Below are positions 10,301 through 20,310 of a stretch of DNA of 56,345 nucleotides, in pieces. The notes below the pieces were generated by a model. That model had not been told where the DNA came from, ran no database searches, and worked only from the letters and a program-made list of their open reading frames with translations. Source of the DNA: Branchiostoma floridae (lineage: Eukaryota > Chordata > Leptocardii > Amphioxiformes > Branchiostomatidae). The first letter of the stretch is position 1. Each line of letters starts with the position of its first letter. The stretch spans positions 9,462,670 to 9,519,014 of the forward strand of contig NC_049987.1 of the NCBI RefSeq assembly GCF_000003815.2. Direction: 5' to 3'. The position numbers and the translations under genes are program-made.

Positions 10301-13300
10301 CGCAGGTGTGTTTACATGGTAGTTCGAGTGATTTAGCATCTTGTCCCCTCCGTGGTGGGAACGGAGGTTTTAGTATGTTGTCCCGGGATTCGAAACGGGT
10401 AAGAAATATAGGGATCGCCAGAAACGACCGTCATTTTCAACGATTTAACGATTTGTTTTTGTTCGGTGGAAAGGGCAAATGGTTTGCCCGGAAATTTTCA
10501 TACGAATTCGGTACCTTGTGTGCTATAAATAATGAATGTGGAGTCGACTGAATACTGTCCGGTAATTGGAGTTTAAGTCTTAGTGTGCTTCACATTGTGA
10601 AGCGGGATGTGGACTTAACTAATTAGTTACCCGGAAATTTTGATTTAAATCCGGTGCCCGTGTGTAACCTAGGAAGCGAAGGGTTTTGGCCGCGTAATTG
10701 GTATATTAACGGAGTCGTGGCATTGGCGAAAATCATTTGTACAACGGGTGCAATTTGGCCACACAATTTGCAATGTGGATTGACTAGCATAGACATTGCG
10801 AGCTTGTCAATTGCTAGTAGTAAGCGAGTAGCTAATTCATTTTAGGGGAGGTAGTCATGCAGTCTGGCGAAAAGGTCATCCCCGAGCCAAAGTGACCGGG
10901 GTGATGACGTGCCTCCTGTCCTCCAAATTGTGTTTCTAGCTATACGGGGTGCTTTTTGTACATGGTATGGAATATTGCATTGGGAGTTGGAGGAGTTTAG
11001 AAGCTGACTCTACCCACAGTTAGTGACATCTCCCTGCTGACACCCATTCAGTAAATTTGGAGGGGAGGTGCGTCAGCACCACAGGAACCACTCCAGATCC
11101 AGGCAGAGTTTATAGCAAGGCAAGAGTTTGTGGTAGCGTCACAATTTACAAGGGGTGTGCCTTGTGGCTTAACTTAGTTTTATTTGGGGCAATAGCCGGT
11201 GGTATTTGGTCCGCCAATTACATGACCATGAAATGTAGCCTGAAAAACAGGGTAGGCATTCAAGATTTATCTTGTTTGGTGGAAAGGGCAAAAGGGNNNN
11301 NNNNNNNNNNNNNNNNNNNNNNNNNNNNNNNNNNNNNNNNNNNNNNNNNNNNNNNNNNNNNNNNNNNNNNNNNNNNNNNNNNNNNNNNNNNNNNNNCAGG
11401 AAAATAGTAACTCATAGAATAAAATTCAATACATAACAAGGCATTTCCAACATATATTATTGTGATTCCTGAAGTGGTGAATACAGGGTGTTCCCTAGAA
11501 AAGTACACCCCCTGTTATACCCCCATTCCACTGGGACGGCGCTCTCGCGGCGCTCTCACGGCGATGGCAAATTTGACTATCGCGGTGAGAGCGCGGTGAA
11601 ATCGCCAAGGTCGCCGTGGGAGCGCGGTGAGAGCGCCGTGGGAGCGCCGTGGGAGTGCCATCGCCGCGAGAGCGCCATCACCACGGCGATGGTATGGATC
11701 CCTGCCATACCATCGCCGTGAGAGCGCCGAGGATGGCGATGCAACAATGATCGCCGTGAGAGCGCCATTAGAGCGCCGTGAGAGCGCGGAGAGCGCCAAT
11801 AGGGCTGAACAATGGTAAGGCCCCCTTTCCACTTGACGGCGCTCTCACCGCGCTCTCGCTGCGATGGAAAATGGGCCAGAGCGCCGTGAGAGCGCCACGA
11901 CGCCGGAAAAACTGCTCTAGTGGAATCGCTCCGGCGACCCCAGCGCGCTCTCACCGCGACGAAAAACTCAAATGTCAGCATCTTTTTATGAGCTAACAAA
12001 AGTTTGAAAGATTGTTCAACGAATTTCAGAGATAGAGAACGAATCTTTTGGTGTATAGTGTATTTTGCTATCTTTAAAGTCATCCTTTTACGTCTTACAT
12101 AACATTCAAAGAATAAAATCAAGGCTGTAAACAAATCCCATTTTGGTCACTGTACAGTCACTCAGTCTGAAATATACACGTTTGTCTTGTTCCTTTTTCT
12201 TAAATCTGTCATGTAGCTTGTTCACCATAAATTGTTTTATCATGCCACGCTTTTAGTGTAAATCATACAACACTGAAACACTTCGATTTATTGAAAACAG
12301 GACTTCAATAGTATAAATGTACAGATGAAGAACAAGAAAACTGATGTCATCATGTTGAAATTTAAAAAAATATATGTTGAGAAATGATAAACCTTTTTTT
12401 AAACCCTGGTTATTCCTTCTCGGTTTGTTTCATTGTAAATCATCGGTACATATTAAACATTTCTCCGGGTCCTGTCTGTTTCAAATATACTTCTTCTCAA
12501 ACTGCAGTTGAGAGCGCAGAAAGAGCGCCGTGAGAGCGCCGTCCTAGCTAGTTTGGTATCATAAACCACTGTTGAGACCTATTGCGCTCGCCGCGCTCGC
12601 TGTGCGCTCTCATGGCGCTCACGGCGCTCGCTGCGCGCTCCCTTGGCGCTCTCTCTGCGCTCATCGTTAGATCGCCGTCCACGGCGCTCTCACGGCGACT
12701 GTTTTGAGCAGGTTCAAAACAGTCGCGGAGGTGATGGCGACCATGGCGACCATGGCGCTCCCACCGCGCTCTCTGTGCGCTCCCATGGCGACCTTGGCGA
12801 TCCCACCGCGCTCTCACCGCGCTCTTCCATATTTGAGGTGGCAGAGAGAGCGCCGTGAGAGCGCCGTCCTAGTGGAAAGGGGGTATAAATGATAGGACCC
12901 ATTCCACAGGGACGGCGATCTCACCGCGCTCTCGCTGCGCTCTCAACTATAGTTCATACAATCTTTATTCTTGGAGAAGAATATTTTGATGAATTTTTTT
13001 GTCAAATCTTACTTTTGTGTCTTGAGTCACTTCCTAATTAAAATCATGGGTAATACAAATTGGATAACTACACATACAATGCTTTTATTCAGCGTTTTGT
13101 ATCACATGATTTCTCCAGATTAGATATAACATAAATTGGCGAAAAAGAACTCGGAGAAATGTTAAAAAAAATACAAATGATGTACAATAAATAAACTGAG
13201 ATGGAATAATCAAGAACACAAAGCTTTATTATGTCTTCACTTATTTTTAAATGTCAACAGAATAACATTTTAGTTTTCATGTTCTTAACCTGTAGATTGA

Positions 13301-14854
13301 GATTATGGAAGACTTATTTTCAATACATCAAATCGTTTCATTATTTTATAATTTACTATAATAACGTGGTATGATAATGATATTCATTTTGAATAAGTTA
13401 CATGGCAAATTTAATTTTAAAAAAACCAGCAAGTCAAACGTATGGGTTATCTTAGACTCACGCTGAGCCCTGTACAGTGAGCAAAATTGGATTTGTTAAC
13501 AGCCTTCATTTTACAATTTAAAACTGCATAAAGGTATGAGTTAGTAGACAATAAAATACACAAAACGTAAGAAATTTTGTTCTTTATCTCTGAAATTCGT
13601 TGAGTAATCTTTTAAGTCTTTGGCAGCTCATAAAAATTGCTGACTTTTAAGTTTTCCGTCGCACTGAGAGCGCGCTGGCGTCGCAGTAGAGATTCCACTA
13701 GAGCAGCTTTTTCTACCATCGCGGCGCTCTCACGGCGATGGGGCAAGTTTGCCATCGCCGTGAGAGCGCCGTGAGAGCGCCGTCACGTATCAAAGTAACC
13801 GGTTAACCCTTGATCTCTGCGTTCACTCAATCACGGCAACACGAGTAAATAAACTCCAAAAAAAAAAACATTTCGATATGTTCACTATTCATTGAGAGGG
13901 TCATGAAACTTTCATTTCAAAAGTATGATTTATAAAAAGAGTGGTCCGCTACATATACATGGTACAAAATGTTCGTAGAAGATGTGCAGGTGTGACTACG
14001 GTTTACCGTTATAAAGGCCTGGCCGTCCTTCACCCATCCGATGATGACGTCAGATCCGGTCATGCCCCCATTGGGTGAGAAGCCGAGTCCGATGTACCCC
14101 GTGGTCTGCACATGCGCCTCGAACGTGATGGTCTCGCTGTCGAACTTCCACAGCAGGTGGAACCGACCGTGCTCGTCTAGAGAGGCCTGGTGGGTGAAAT
14201 CTAGCCCGGCGTCTGCGGCTGGGAAAATGCACAAGAAACCGCACAAGTCATCAGAAATCGCTATACCTGAGTTCTTATAGATTGCTATTGATAGTAATAC
14301 TGTTAGACAGGACTCACAACACAAAACAGATTCGAATGGCACACAGGATAGAAAGTGATGTTTACTATAAAAATAGATGTTCCATTTGTTCCAACTTGTT
14401 TCTTACCATGGCCTGACTGCTGGAAGTCCCTGACAGCGCCAAGGATCTGTCAATGGGAAAGTAGACCAACAAATTATCCACGTACGTAGCATATTTCTAT
14501 AATTTTGTGTTTTGTATAGATAGTTCTGCATACATCGTATAGCATGAGGCGTATCGTATTATGTAAAGGCGAAACTTACGAAAAACTTTGACTGTAACAG
14601 ATCTTTATTCGGTCAGCTGACCCAAACTACTCTTGTTCATATCAAATGACCTTACCCCCGTCGGTACCATGGACCAATTGTTTTTGACATATTTCAAGTG
14701 AAACTTTTGTAACAGCTAAAGTATCCACCAGGAATAGGAAATGTTTGTGACAATCGTCTCAAGTTTTCCCACTCACCTCTTCCTTGGGTATGACTGAAGC
14801 AAGCAGACAGGTGCTGCCACACAGCAGCAGGAAGAGTGTATACGCGCCCCGCAT
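1378..14854 (-). CDS. MOXD1: MOXD1-like copper monooxygenase (DBH/PHM family), 5' nine exons, truncated by gap
   Basis: Secretory-pathway copper- and ascorbate-dependent monooxygenase of the DBH/PHM/MOXD family; the substrate of MOXD1 proteins is not settled. Exons read on the minus strand: 14777-14854, 14407-14446, 14007-14218, 4461-4610, 3635-3832, 3251-3334, 2597-2776, 2345-2447 and 1378-1434 (open at the gap). All have GT donors and AG acceptors, and phases fit throughout, giving about 367 residues; vertebrate MOXD1 is near 613. Exon 1 encodes a signal peptide (MRGAYTLFLLLCGSTCLLAS). Exons 3-5 form the DOMON domain (TTGYIGLGFSPNGGM; THTVLRF). Exons 6-8 form the first copper domain: KETTYWC, the CuH pair in ALFHHAVVYQC (about residues 268-269), GHECYHPNMP, AWAIGG, and the third CuH ligand in EMHYDNP (about residue 340). 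The CuM half (HxH and Met) is not visible; it should lie in or beyond the gap. The start ATG at 14854 opens the signal peptide. Intron 3 is 9.4 kb. Confidence 0.93.
1731..2330. mobile_element. Composite MITE in MOXD1 intron 8
   Basis: An inner element (1851-2330) has about 40-bp inverted ends: taaatccccttcacacgaga at the left and its complement tcgtgtgaagggggcttta at the right. It is full of gaatgc/gcattc words that make the whole piece near-palindromic. An outer arm (1731-1850) begins taatagggccttcacac. The same two-part arrangement occurs inverted at 17486-18024, so it moved as a unit. The right end lies 8 bp from the splice donor of exon 8. Confidence 0.75.
2896..3062. mobile_element. Palindromic MITE in MOXD1 intron 6
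   Basis: About 50-bp imperfect inverted arms: tacgcctaaaagcag...caagcatctggatatg against catatccagttgcttg...gttttgggcgta. A second inner pair is atagcatccact/agtggatgctat. The whole 167 bp can fold as one hairpin. Confidence 0.75.
4575..4770 (-). repeat. 76-bp repeat triplicating the 5' edge of MOXD1 exon 4
   Basis: Three copies at a 76-bp offset each carry about 40 bp of intron end, a TGTTCCAG acceptor and the first 36 nt of exon 4 (DRFAEGYFEPRL). The acceptors lie just above 4610, 4686 and 4762. Only the 4610 acceptor leads into the rest of the exon in frame, because 76 is not a multiple of three. The outer copies have one or two base changes, such as DRL for DRF. Confidence 0.9.
4915..5083. 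repeat. Array of three ACTAGT-bounded hairpins
   Basis: Three palindromic units begin at 4915, 4982 and 5037. The first has a stem of about 20 bp (actagtgaattgatgtgata against its complement); the third is similar around gtgatag/ctatcac. Units are bounded by ACTAGT or a close variant. They lie in MOXD1 intron 3. Confidence 0.75.
5265..5356 (+). promoter_or_regulatory. CRE + TATA promoter-like 92-bp segment, copy 2
   Basis: Same 92 bp as 996-1087, with TGACGTCA about 20 bp before CTATAAAGCA. It stands directly upstream of the plus-strand candidate exons at 6329, 8091 and 8537, so it could be their promoter. Homology with copy 1 fades over the next 35 bp (both have ..taagcgac). The sequence 5' of it differs from copy 1. 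It could also be a very short LTR. Confidence 0.5.
6176..8090 (+). repeat. Diverged internal duplications in the nested unit
   Basis: Three layers are visible. A 46-bp direct tandem repeat starts at 6531 and 6577 (tttgtggttgtattggagga). A block at about 6630-6860 recurs diverged at about 7250-7480, offset near 620, both ending in cag|gtatgt. The stretch before exon A (6176-6328, ctctcatgttatcgtg) recurs before exon B (7936-8090, offset about 1760). Confidence 0.65.
6329..6498 (+). CDS. Candidate coding exon A of an unrecognised nested gene
   Basis: Preceded by a pyrimidine-rich acceptor (tctctttaattttcgtag). One frame stays open with two carried bases plus 56 codons and has a clear GC bias at third positions, unlike the T-rich flanks. 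It reads LNLPEMYSEGVPQISAPSTS and continues rich in Ser, Ala, Thr and Pro. The best donor is GTATAA at 6499; GTTGGG at 6490 is an alternative. It ends in phase 0, which fits exon B. No domain is recognised. It lies antisense inside MOXD1 intron 3, downstream of the promoter-like segment at 5265. The N-terminal exon was not found: the ATG at 5442 closes after nine codons. Confidence 0.35.
8091..8408 (+). CDS. Candidate coding exon B of the same nested gene
   Basis: Strong acceptor (gatgtgtttcaattttttag) and strong donor GTAAGT at 8409. The exon is exactly 106 codons in phase 0-0, open in the frame beginning TGVDYTLTTTVQQ, with high GC at third positions. It is a low-complexity, probably disordered peptide rich in Ser, Pro, Gly and Gln (SQTQITSGFGGRPGPLDSVS; RYHTPDGSSSPAESQTPARA). 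The intron end before it is homologous to the one before exon A at the same spacing (repeat words at 6176 and 7937), pointing to an internal duplication. No family is recognised. The other two frames carry stops or lack the GC3 bias. Confidence 0.4.
8537..8587 (+). CDS. Candidate terminal exon C of the nested gene
   Basis: Acceptor tgtttgttgtctccag sits 128 bp after exon B. Continuing in phase 0 gives VGGAEVSGTRCVCTVV and a TAA stop just before the minisatellite. It is very short, so support is weak: an alternative frame runs on into the 60-bp repeats. Confidence 0.25.
   Translation, partial: VGGAEVSGTRCVCTVV
8590..10305 (+). repeat. 60-bp minisatellite, about 28 units, degenerate at the 3' edge
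   Basis: The core unit is exactly 60 bp (cccggttcgacctcgggtcg plus ggggtgaagctgcattcctg and a short linker). It is very uniform from about 8605 to 9480 and increasingly diverged, with indels, to 10305. Because 60 is a multiple of three, long open frames appear on both strands (372 and 500 codons of 20-residue repeats). Units alternate partly between caagcaag and caagtaag, suggesting a 120-bp higher-order unit in places. Confidence 0.95.
10604..11296. repeat. Duplicated segment, copy 2 (same as 1-693)
   Basis: Second copy of the 693-bp block, cut by the gap at 11297. A diverged echo of its start (cggaaatttt followed by a Tccggt/ttcggt motif) occurs just upstream at about 10485-10525, so the region already had internal repeats before the block was duplicated. 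Confidence 0.93.
11297..11396. other. 100-N assembly gap
   Basis: Exactly 100 N. It ends the block 10604-11296 that duplicates 1-693, so the real 3' limit of the duplicated unit is hidden here. Confidence 0.98.
11517..11818. mobile_element. GC-rich MITE of the gagagcgccgt type
   Basis: Starts with a ccccattccactgggacggcg end and is made of runs of gagagcgccgt and its complement, so arms fold back on each other. It abuts the larger palindrome at 11822. The right end is not clear. Confidence 0.5.
11822..13786. mobile_element. Roughly 2-kb near-palindrome of nested MITEs
   Basis: Left and right halves match in inverted orientation around about 12805. Examples: ttcaacgaatttcagagata at 12014 against tatctctgaaattcgttga at 13585; cactgtacagtcactcag near 12147 against ctgagccctgtacagtg near 13460; acatttctccgggtcc near 12458 against ctcggagaaatgtt near 13150. 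GC-rich ends and centre consist of gagagcgccgt words. No open frame is credible as protein. It lies in MOXD1 intron 3. Confidence 0.8.
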
Positions 14855-15933
14855 TGCCAGTGTAGTGTTGATGGACGCTGTTCTTGCAGAAGGTGTGCAA
14901 ATCTTGATCTGTTACTCCTGTCGTTCCAAGATTATACTGACTTCAGAGTCCTTTTTAAACATTCTTATCTGACCGACCAGTCGGTCGAGTGGACGCCATG
15001 TAAACTATGACTCATGATCAGGCAAAGTTTTGATCAAAACATATCTTTGCTGCGTGGACGAAGCCTTCTCATGATCGCGTGCATATTTAATAATTAGTCA
15101 TTCGTTTACACGGACTTAGGCACCCTTGACTAGTTCTGACTGTAAAGACTGTTGCTTTCGTCGTTCCGGAAAATCAGCTATTTCCTATCTTGGAGTTGAA
15201 ATGGCTCGCCTAAAATTCTGTAAGATTTCCCTTCAGCTTTTGTCGAACAATTGGAACTCCAAAATATGCACAGATTGATGAGCATCTTCTCAGTAACAAA
15301 CCCTCAGTAAAGGGGTCTAGTATTCTCTGACCTGAACCTGTAGTATAATAGTCCTTTAAGTTGGGCTTAGTGATCTGGTCTAAAAGAAAACAGCTTGACT
15401 CCAAAGTATCAAAATGCCTTTCTGCAGGTTCAGTAAGCATTACTCCACGACCATCTTTACCGTAGAAGTTGTTGTGTTACTGTGTTATTTATTCTTTAGG
15501 TCACTGTTTTACCTTTGTACGTTATGCCCTCAGACTAACCTACGCACATTGTTATCTTCTAATCATAATTTATCAATAGTAAATATAACAAACAGGACAA
15601 ATGCCATAGAAACATGACGCAGTGACTGAAATTCTAGTAACCTGACTAACAGATCAGGTAACTGCAATGTACTATGGCTACAGAACAAAAGGACCAAACA
15701 TTTCCGCTTGTAAATATTAGGATCTATTTCGCTGACTTGGCAGACTCTTTGTTTGACTCTCGGCTTTGCTTGTACAACTGGAAACCAATGTCATAGAGAC
15801 TTGAATAAAGACTCATCTTAATCAGTTAGAACTTCACATGATTTTTCTCAGAAATTTAACCTACATGTCTTCAAGCAGAAATATAGGACTATATCAACTC
15901 GCCTTATTGGAAACGGCTTTGGTCCATTTTATA
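14855..15933. other. Upstream region of the MOXD1-like gene
   Basis: No gene seen. Reading toward the gene, a GTTTAAAAAG word near 14951-14960 is a weak TATA-like candidate about 100 bp before the ATG. A gaccgaccagtcggtc palindrome lies near 14971-14986. No feature is recognised further out. Confidence 0.3.
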
Positions 15934-16105
15934 CAGGTGTGACAGCGATCTCGCCCCCCCGGCGATCTCGCGAGGTAGGGGGGCGAGATCACTAGCCGGG
16001 GAGGGCGAGATCGCTAGCGATTTCGCCCCGGGGGGGCGAGATCGCTAGTGATTTCGCCCCCGGGGGGGCGAGATCACGGGGGGGGCGAGATCGCTGTCAC
16101 ACCTG
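15934..16105. mobile_element. 172-bp palindromic element with gcgatctcgc motif
   Basis: Perfect inverted ends (caggtgtgacagcgatctcg and its complement) enclose repeated gcgagatc/gatctcgc words and runs of C or G. There are at least six such words. The flanks are ordinary AT-rich sequence. It is probably a MITE. Confidence 0.75.
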
Positions 16106-16135
16106 CTTATGTCACAGGTATCTGCTTGAAGATTA

Positions 16136-16331
16136 ACCAATCGCTGAGCGACCGTGCAGCGACCAAATTGGGATCTGCCTGACCCCTGATTTTATCATTG
16201 GAATATAGTGCTCACACGAAATTAAGTGCGGTTCAAAAGACAAATATACCGTTCTTAATCTATGAAATTCGTTGAGTGACCTATCGAATGTTTTGTCGCT
16301 CGGCCTGCAGCAACATTTAGTGGAAAGTGAA
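16136..16331. mobile_element. Diverged MITE with shared internal motif
   Basis: The ends are unclear (cgctgagcgaccgtgcagcg against gtcgctcggcctgcagc). The internal gttcttaatctatgaaattc gttga at 16252-16275 matches the core motif of the 12-kb, 13.6-kb, 41-kb and 42.6-kb elements. Confidence 0.4.
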
Positions 16332-17485
16332 GGACATCGTCCGATAGGTCGAATATCTCCGTTCGGTCTGTCAAACATCATAGTAGCAGATGTAGATTAT
16401 TAACATCATGACGCTCCCTGTTTACATAGCATCGCGCGTAATAAACCAATGAATATCATATAACATATTGGTCATTGGTGGTTGGCTTGTGTATATTGAT
16501 CAATTTTGGGCATGGTTAGACTTTGGTCATGAACTTTAAACGATGACGAAATGTCTTAACAAACACAGTTGGATGAGGATAAGTTAGCATAAACTCCAAA
16601 CTGTGCATATCACTACCGCCATCAGATTGGCAAATGCTGCCTGTACACATGGACTACGGGGGTCAGTTTAATTGTACGCCGCTAGGAGGCGCAAGTGGTA
16701 TGGTATCTTTGGATGTATCTGGTGTACAAATGTTAACAACTATCAATCCTGGTTTTGCTGGCAAACTCTCCTTAGTTTTTCCCTATTTCGCTAAATAATC
16801 TCACATTTTTAATTTCCGGTGGGTTGGTAGTGTCTGCTTTTATTTGATTTACACTTCATAATCCCATTCACTGGTCAACTCGGAAATGAATAACGTAATA
16901 AGCCAAATGAACTTCCAGCAAAAAAGCATAAAACACAAAATCTGTCTTTCTCGATTTATGATGCGGAAGCACAGTGGCAACGATCGTGGTGGAGAAAAGA
17001 GATTGAATCGTATATTTACGCAGTTACACTGCAGTAAAATAGAACTTTACGGCGCTGCTTTGACATTGCCCACACATTCCCAAAGTCCAGGAGAAAATAC
17101 AGGATTGGTAATAGGCACTTTCTGTCTGACGTGTCCTGACCATTTCCTGTGAGATAAATATTTCATAGCACTTCACGCTATATCAAATAATGAAAATGAC
17201 TGGAACTCTCCGTAACTTTCTCTAGCCCCGAGCGAGTTTAAACGATGATAAAAGTGTTCAATAAACCACTAACGTTACCATAAGATGTATATTCCTTGCG
17301 GCTGGGTTATTAGACTTCACGATTGATGACTTTCCGGAACAGTTTGACCAGGTGTAGCCCCAGTAGCGAATGTATTCTCGTCTAGTCTCGGATGTTCTCG
17401 TTCACGTGAACTGGCCATTTCTCCAAACCACAAAGGTCTCATAGCTCTTGCCTTCTACGTAGATTTAATCTGTTTGTCTGGCATT
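16332..17485. other. No gene seen
   Basis: AT-rich sequence. One 88-codon open frame (16886-17152) has no domain, no splice context and no coding-like composition. Confidence 0.4.
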
Positions 17486-18024
17486 TAGGGCCCCTTCAGT
17501 AGATTGAGAAGCTGAATCGGCCGGAATGCCGTCAGAATGACTATTCTTTGTATATTCCTGGGTATTCTTAGTGCATTCTATAAATTCTCACTGCGTTCCA
17601 GATATTTCTTTCCATTCTTGGGACCGTCCCGAGTTTTTGCCATGCTCAAAACTTTCGAGGTACATTTGAAGTGGAGAAATAGTGAACGGTATTCAAAGTG
17701 CATTCTAACTGCAGTATGACCGCATTCTATGGCATTCCAACATTGTTCGAAATATTCTGATCTCATTCGATGGAGAACAGCAAGCCATAATTCAAATCCT
17801 GCCAGAATGTGGCCAAAAGCATATCTGGAATTCAGTGAGAATGTCTACATATAGACAAAAGATAGTTACTCTGACGGCACTTCGGCTCAATCCTTCTCGT
17901 GTGAAGGGGATATAAAGTCTATTTGGAATTCCGACACGCATGTGCCACGAATGTTACAAATTCTTCATTCCGGCTACTTCTGCTTGATTCCTGCTAAATT
18001 AGTTTCAGTGTGAAGGCCCTATTA
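17486..18024. mobile_element. Composite MITE, second copy, inverted
   Basis: Begins ttagggccccttcag. The inner element ends gtgtgaaggggatataaag near 17916. The outer arm ends gtgtgaaggccctatta at 18024. Internal gcattc/gaatgc words and a tttcgaggtacattt-like core match 1731-2330 in reverse orientation. No coding capacity is visible. Confidence 0.7.
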
Positions 18025-18307
18025 GGGATGTTCAGAATGCCCCAGAAATAAATTGACTCGGCTGACAACTAACGTTACGCCGGTAATGATGAAAAATCTC
18101 TGACCACTGTTCTGACTTTGAGAGCACAATCACGTTGTCCTAGTTGAAACTCAGTGGAATCGAGTTTACAACAGGAAGTTGCTCCTCTGTTCCATCAATT
18201 TCCGCCAAGACTTCAGATTGTTTCCTTTTCTCATTCGTCAGTTGGGAAAGAAACTACTTCAAAAGGCCAAGGATGTATTCATGAATATGTATACATTTTT
18301 TGAGACC

Positions 18308-18309
18308 AT

Positions 18310-18369
<60 letters not shown>

Positions 18370-18408
18370 GTGTGTGCGTGTGTGTGTGCGTATGTTCGTG
18401 TGTTTATC
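18308..18408 (+). repeat. (TG)n microsatellite
   Basis: An almost pure tgtgtg run with a few gc interruptions and some decay at its end. Confidence 0.97.
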
Positions 18409-20310
18409 TGTTTAATCCATGCATCTTTAATTTGTAACCAATACGCATGTAACTACATATAACTCCCAAGTGTATTCCTATTGTATCCAATCAGGACAAA
18501 ATTCTATTCAAACCACGCTGTGCACTATTGATAGCTTTCTAAACCACTTCTAACCCAAAATCTCTCTGTTCATCAACTCTCTGTGTAACACCATAACAGC
18601 AATGAACGAGGAAACGACGATCAGTACATTAAAACAAATAATCTCAGTCAGACCGGAACAGTACCTTATGTTCTTCATCGGAAAGTAATGATTAATTGTC
18701 ACTCACATCTTCGATAGTCTGTGGCCAGTGAATATATGTTAACTACCGGAGATGATAAAAATGCATTTGCTACCTGATGTTCGGTACTCACAATTTGAGG
18801 TAATTTATCCTGTGTAATTGTTATCTATAGCCGTCAGACTATTTTATGGTGTATTAAGTTTTCCTACAAAGTTCTACGGAAGTTGTTGATCAGGGAGACA
18901 AGATAGCGTTCTGGATTTACAAAATTGTTTTAGTCTGCGTGCTGAAAGACGCGCTGTCCAGGACATTTGGCGCCGCTGGCTTGTAACGGAAATTGGCCAA
19001 ATACTTTAATACAATCAGACTAAGATCCGTATTAGTGATGTTTCTCCTTGCTACAGACAAAATAATGCCAATTAGAATGACATTTAACCCTCCCTTTACT
19101 GACCTCTGCCGTAATCAGCACAAATTTGGAATCATTAAAAAGCTTAAAGGAAGTACGCAATGTGGGTCACTTCCTCGGGGTTGTCATATTGTGTGAAAAA
19201 GAAAGGGGCAACATGGTCAGAATAGAGTAAGGTCTGAGTACTTACAAAAGTTCTTATAAAGGCGTGACTCGAAAGCAGCTCTGACGCCTCTTATAGAGAT
19301 GATGCATATCGGGGACGTGCTCATAACGTTTGTGGTAAAGAGATCCTCATTACAACTTATACAGGTAATAACATAACTACCTGTACTGTACCCACTCCTG
19401 TCTTCACAGTGCCCTGTATTACGACGTATTTACTTTTTTTTTAGTAGTTTCCATTATGTTTTTCCAATCTCCTACTAGTACTTTCATTGCTAGCCTTGGC
19501 TTTTATAGAGTATATCGTTAACGTTACGTGATGTGCGGTTTCAGTACCATGTGTTATTAATGGTTGAAGCTTCTAAAACGAAATCTTTGCTTTCGTTGCA
19601 ATTGTGCGTAGGATGGTTCAGAATATGACATGATACATACTATGATACATGATACATACATGATCATGAGGCAATACTTTTGGTTATTCTCATATTTACG
19701 ACCATACAAAATCTGTAAGCTTAGGATCAACAAATGTAAAAGTCTTGAAAATTAAAATCACTGTATGCGGTTTACATGCATGTATATTTCTGTAACGTCT
19801 GGACGCAACCCATACAAACCCAACTACGATGGTTCAGTATGAATAGTTTTCAAGTTGCTTAACCACGGTGGTCAAATACGGGCTCAAAACCTCCCATGTC
19901 TAGCCGAATTCGAACCTTCTTCCATGATGTTCCATCTGACGTAATTCGAACCGAACCCGTGTTCTATTTAGGTAATCTGCGGTCATTGCAGGTAAAACCG
20001 TGCTTTCTGGCATTTTCCCCCCAACTAACTTGAATCAGGCGAAAAAGATAGTTTTTAACCAATATAAACAATATTGTATACAGTACATCCATGCTATCAC
20101 TTTATTTGGGACCTGTGATATTTAACGAAGCTACTGACGTTTGTGTTGGTGACCTTGGATATTATAAGTGTTGTTTACACCGGTATCAATTACACCCTCC
20201 CGCTCTCCGTGCGGCATGACATGCGTGTAAATATCGTTTAAGATCTCCACCAAGAAGAGTCCAACTTAACTCATTGACGGCTCAAAATGACCGCAACGGT
20301 TTTCCCGAGA
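18409..20310. other. No gene seen
   Basis: No recognisable coding exon, RNA gene or clear transposon end. A short atgatacata run lies near 19630-19665. Confidence 0.4.

Noticed and set aside
8590-10305. tRNA genes or CRISPR array in the 60-bp repeats
   Set aside because: There is only a T-arm-like hairpin with no A box or acceptor stem. There are no unique spacers: the repeats are contiguous, and the genome is eukaryotic.
11515-12902. Arg/Glu/Ser/Ala-rich open frames on both strands
   Set aside because: They are translations of gagagcgccgt words (11-bp period) in palindromic MITEs; the same peptide text appears on both strands.
18179-18415. Open frame with alternating Cys-Val tail
   Set aside because: The tail is the translated (TG)n microsatellite and the head has no domain.
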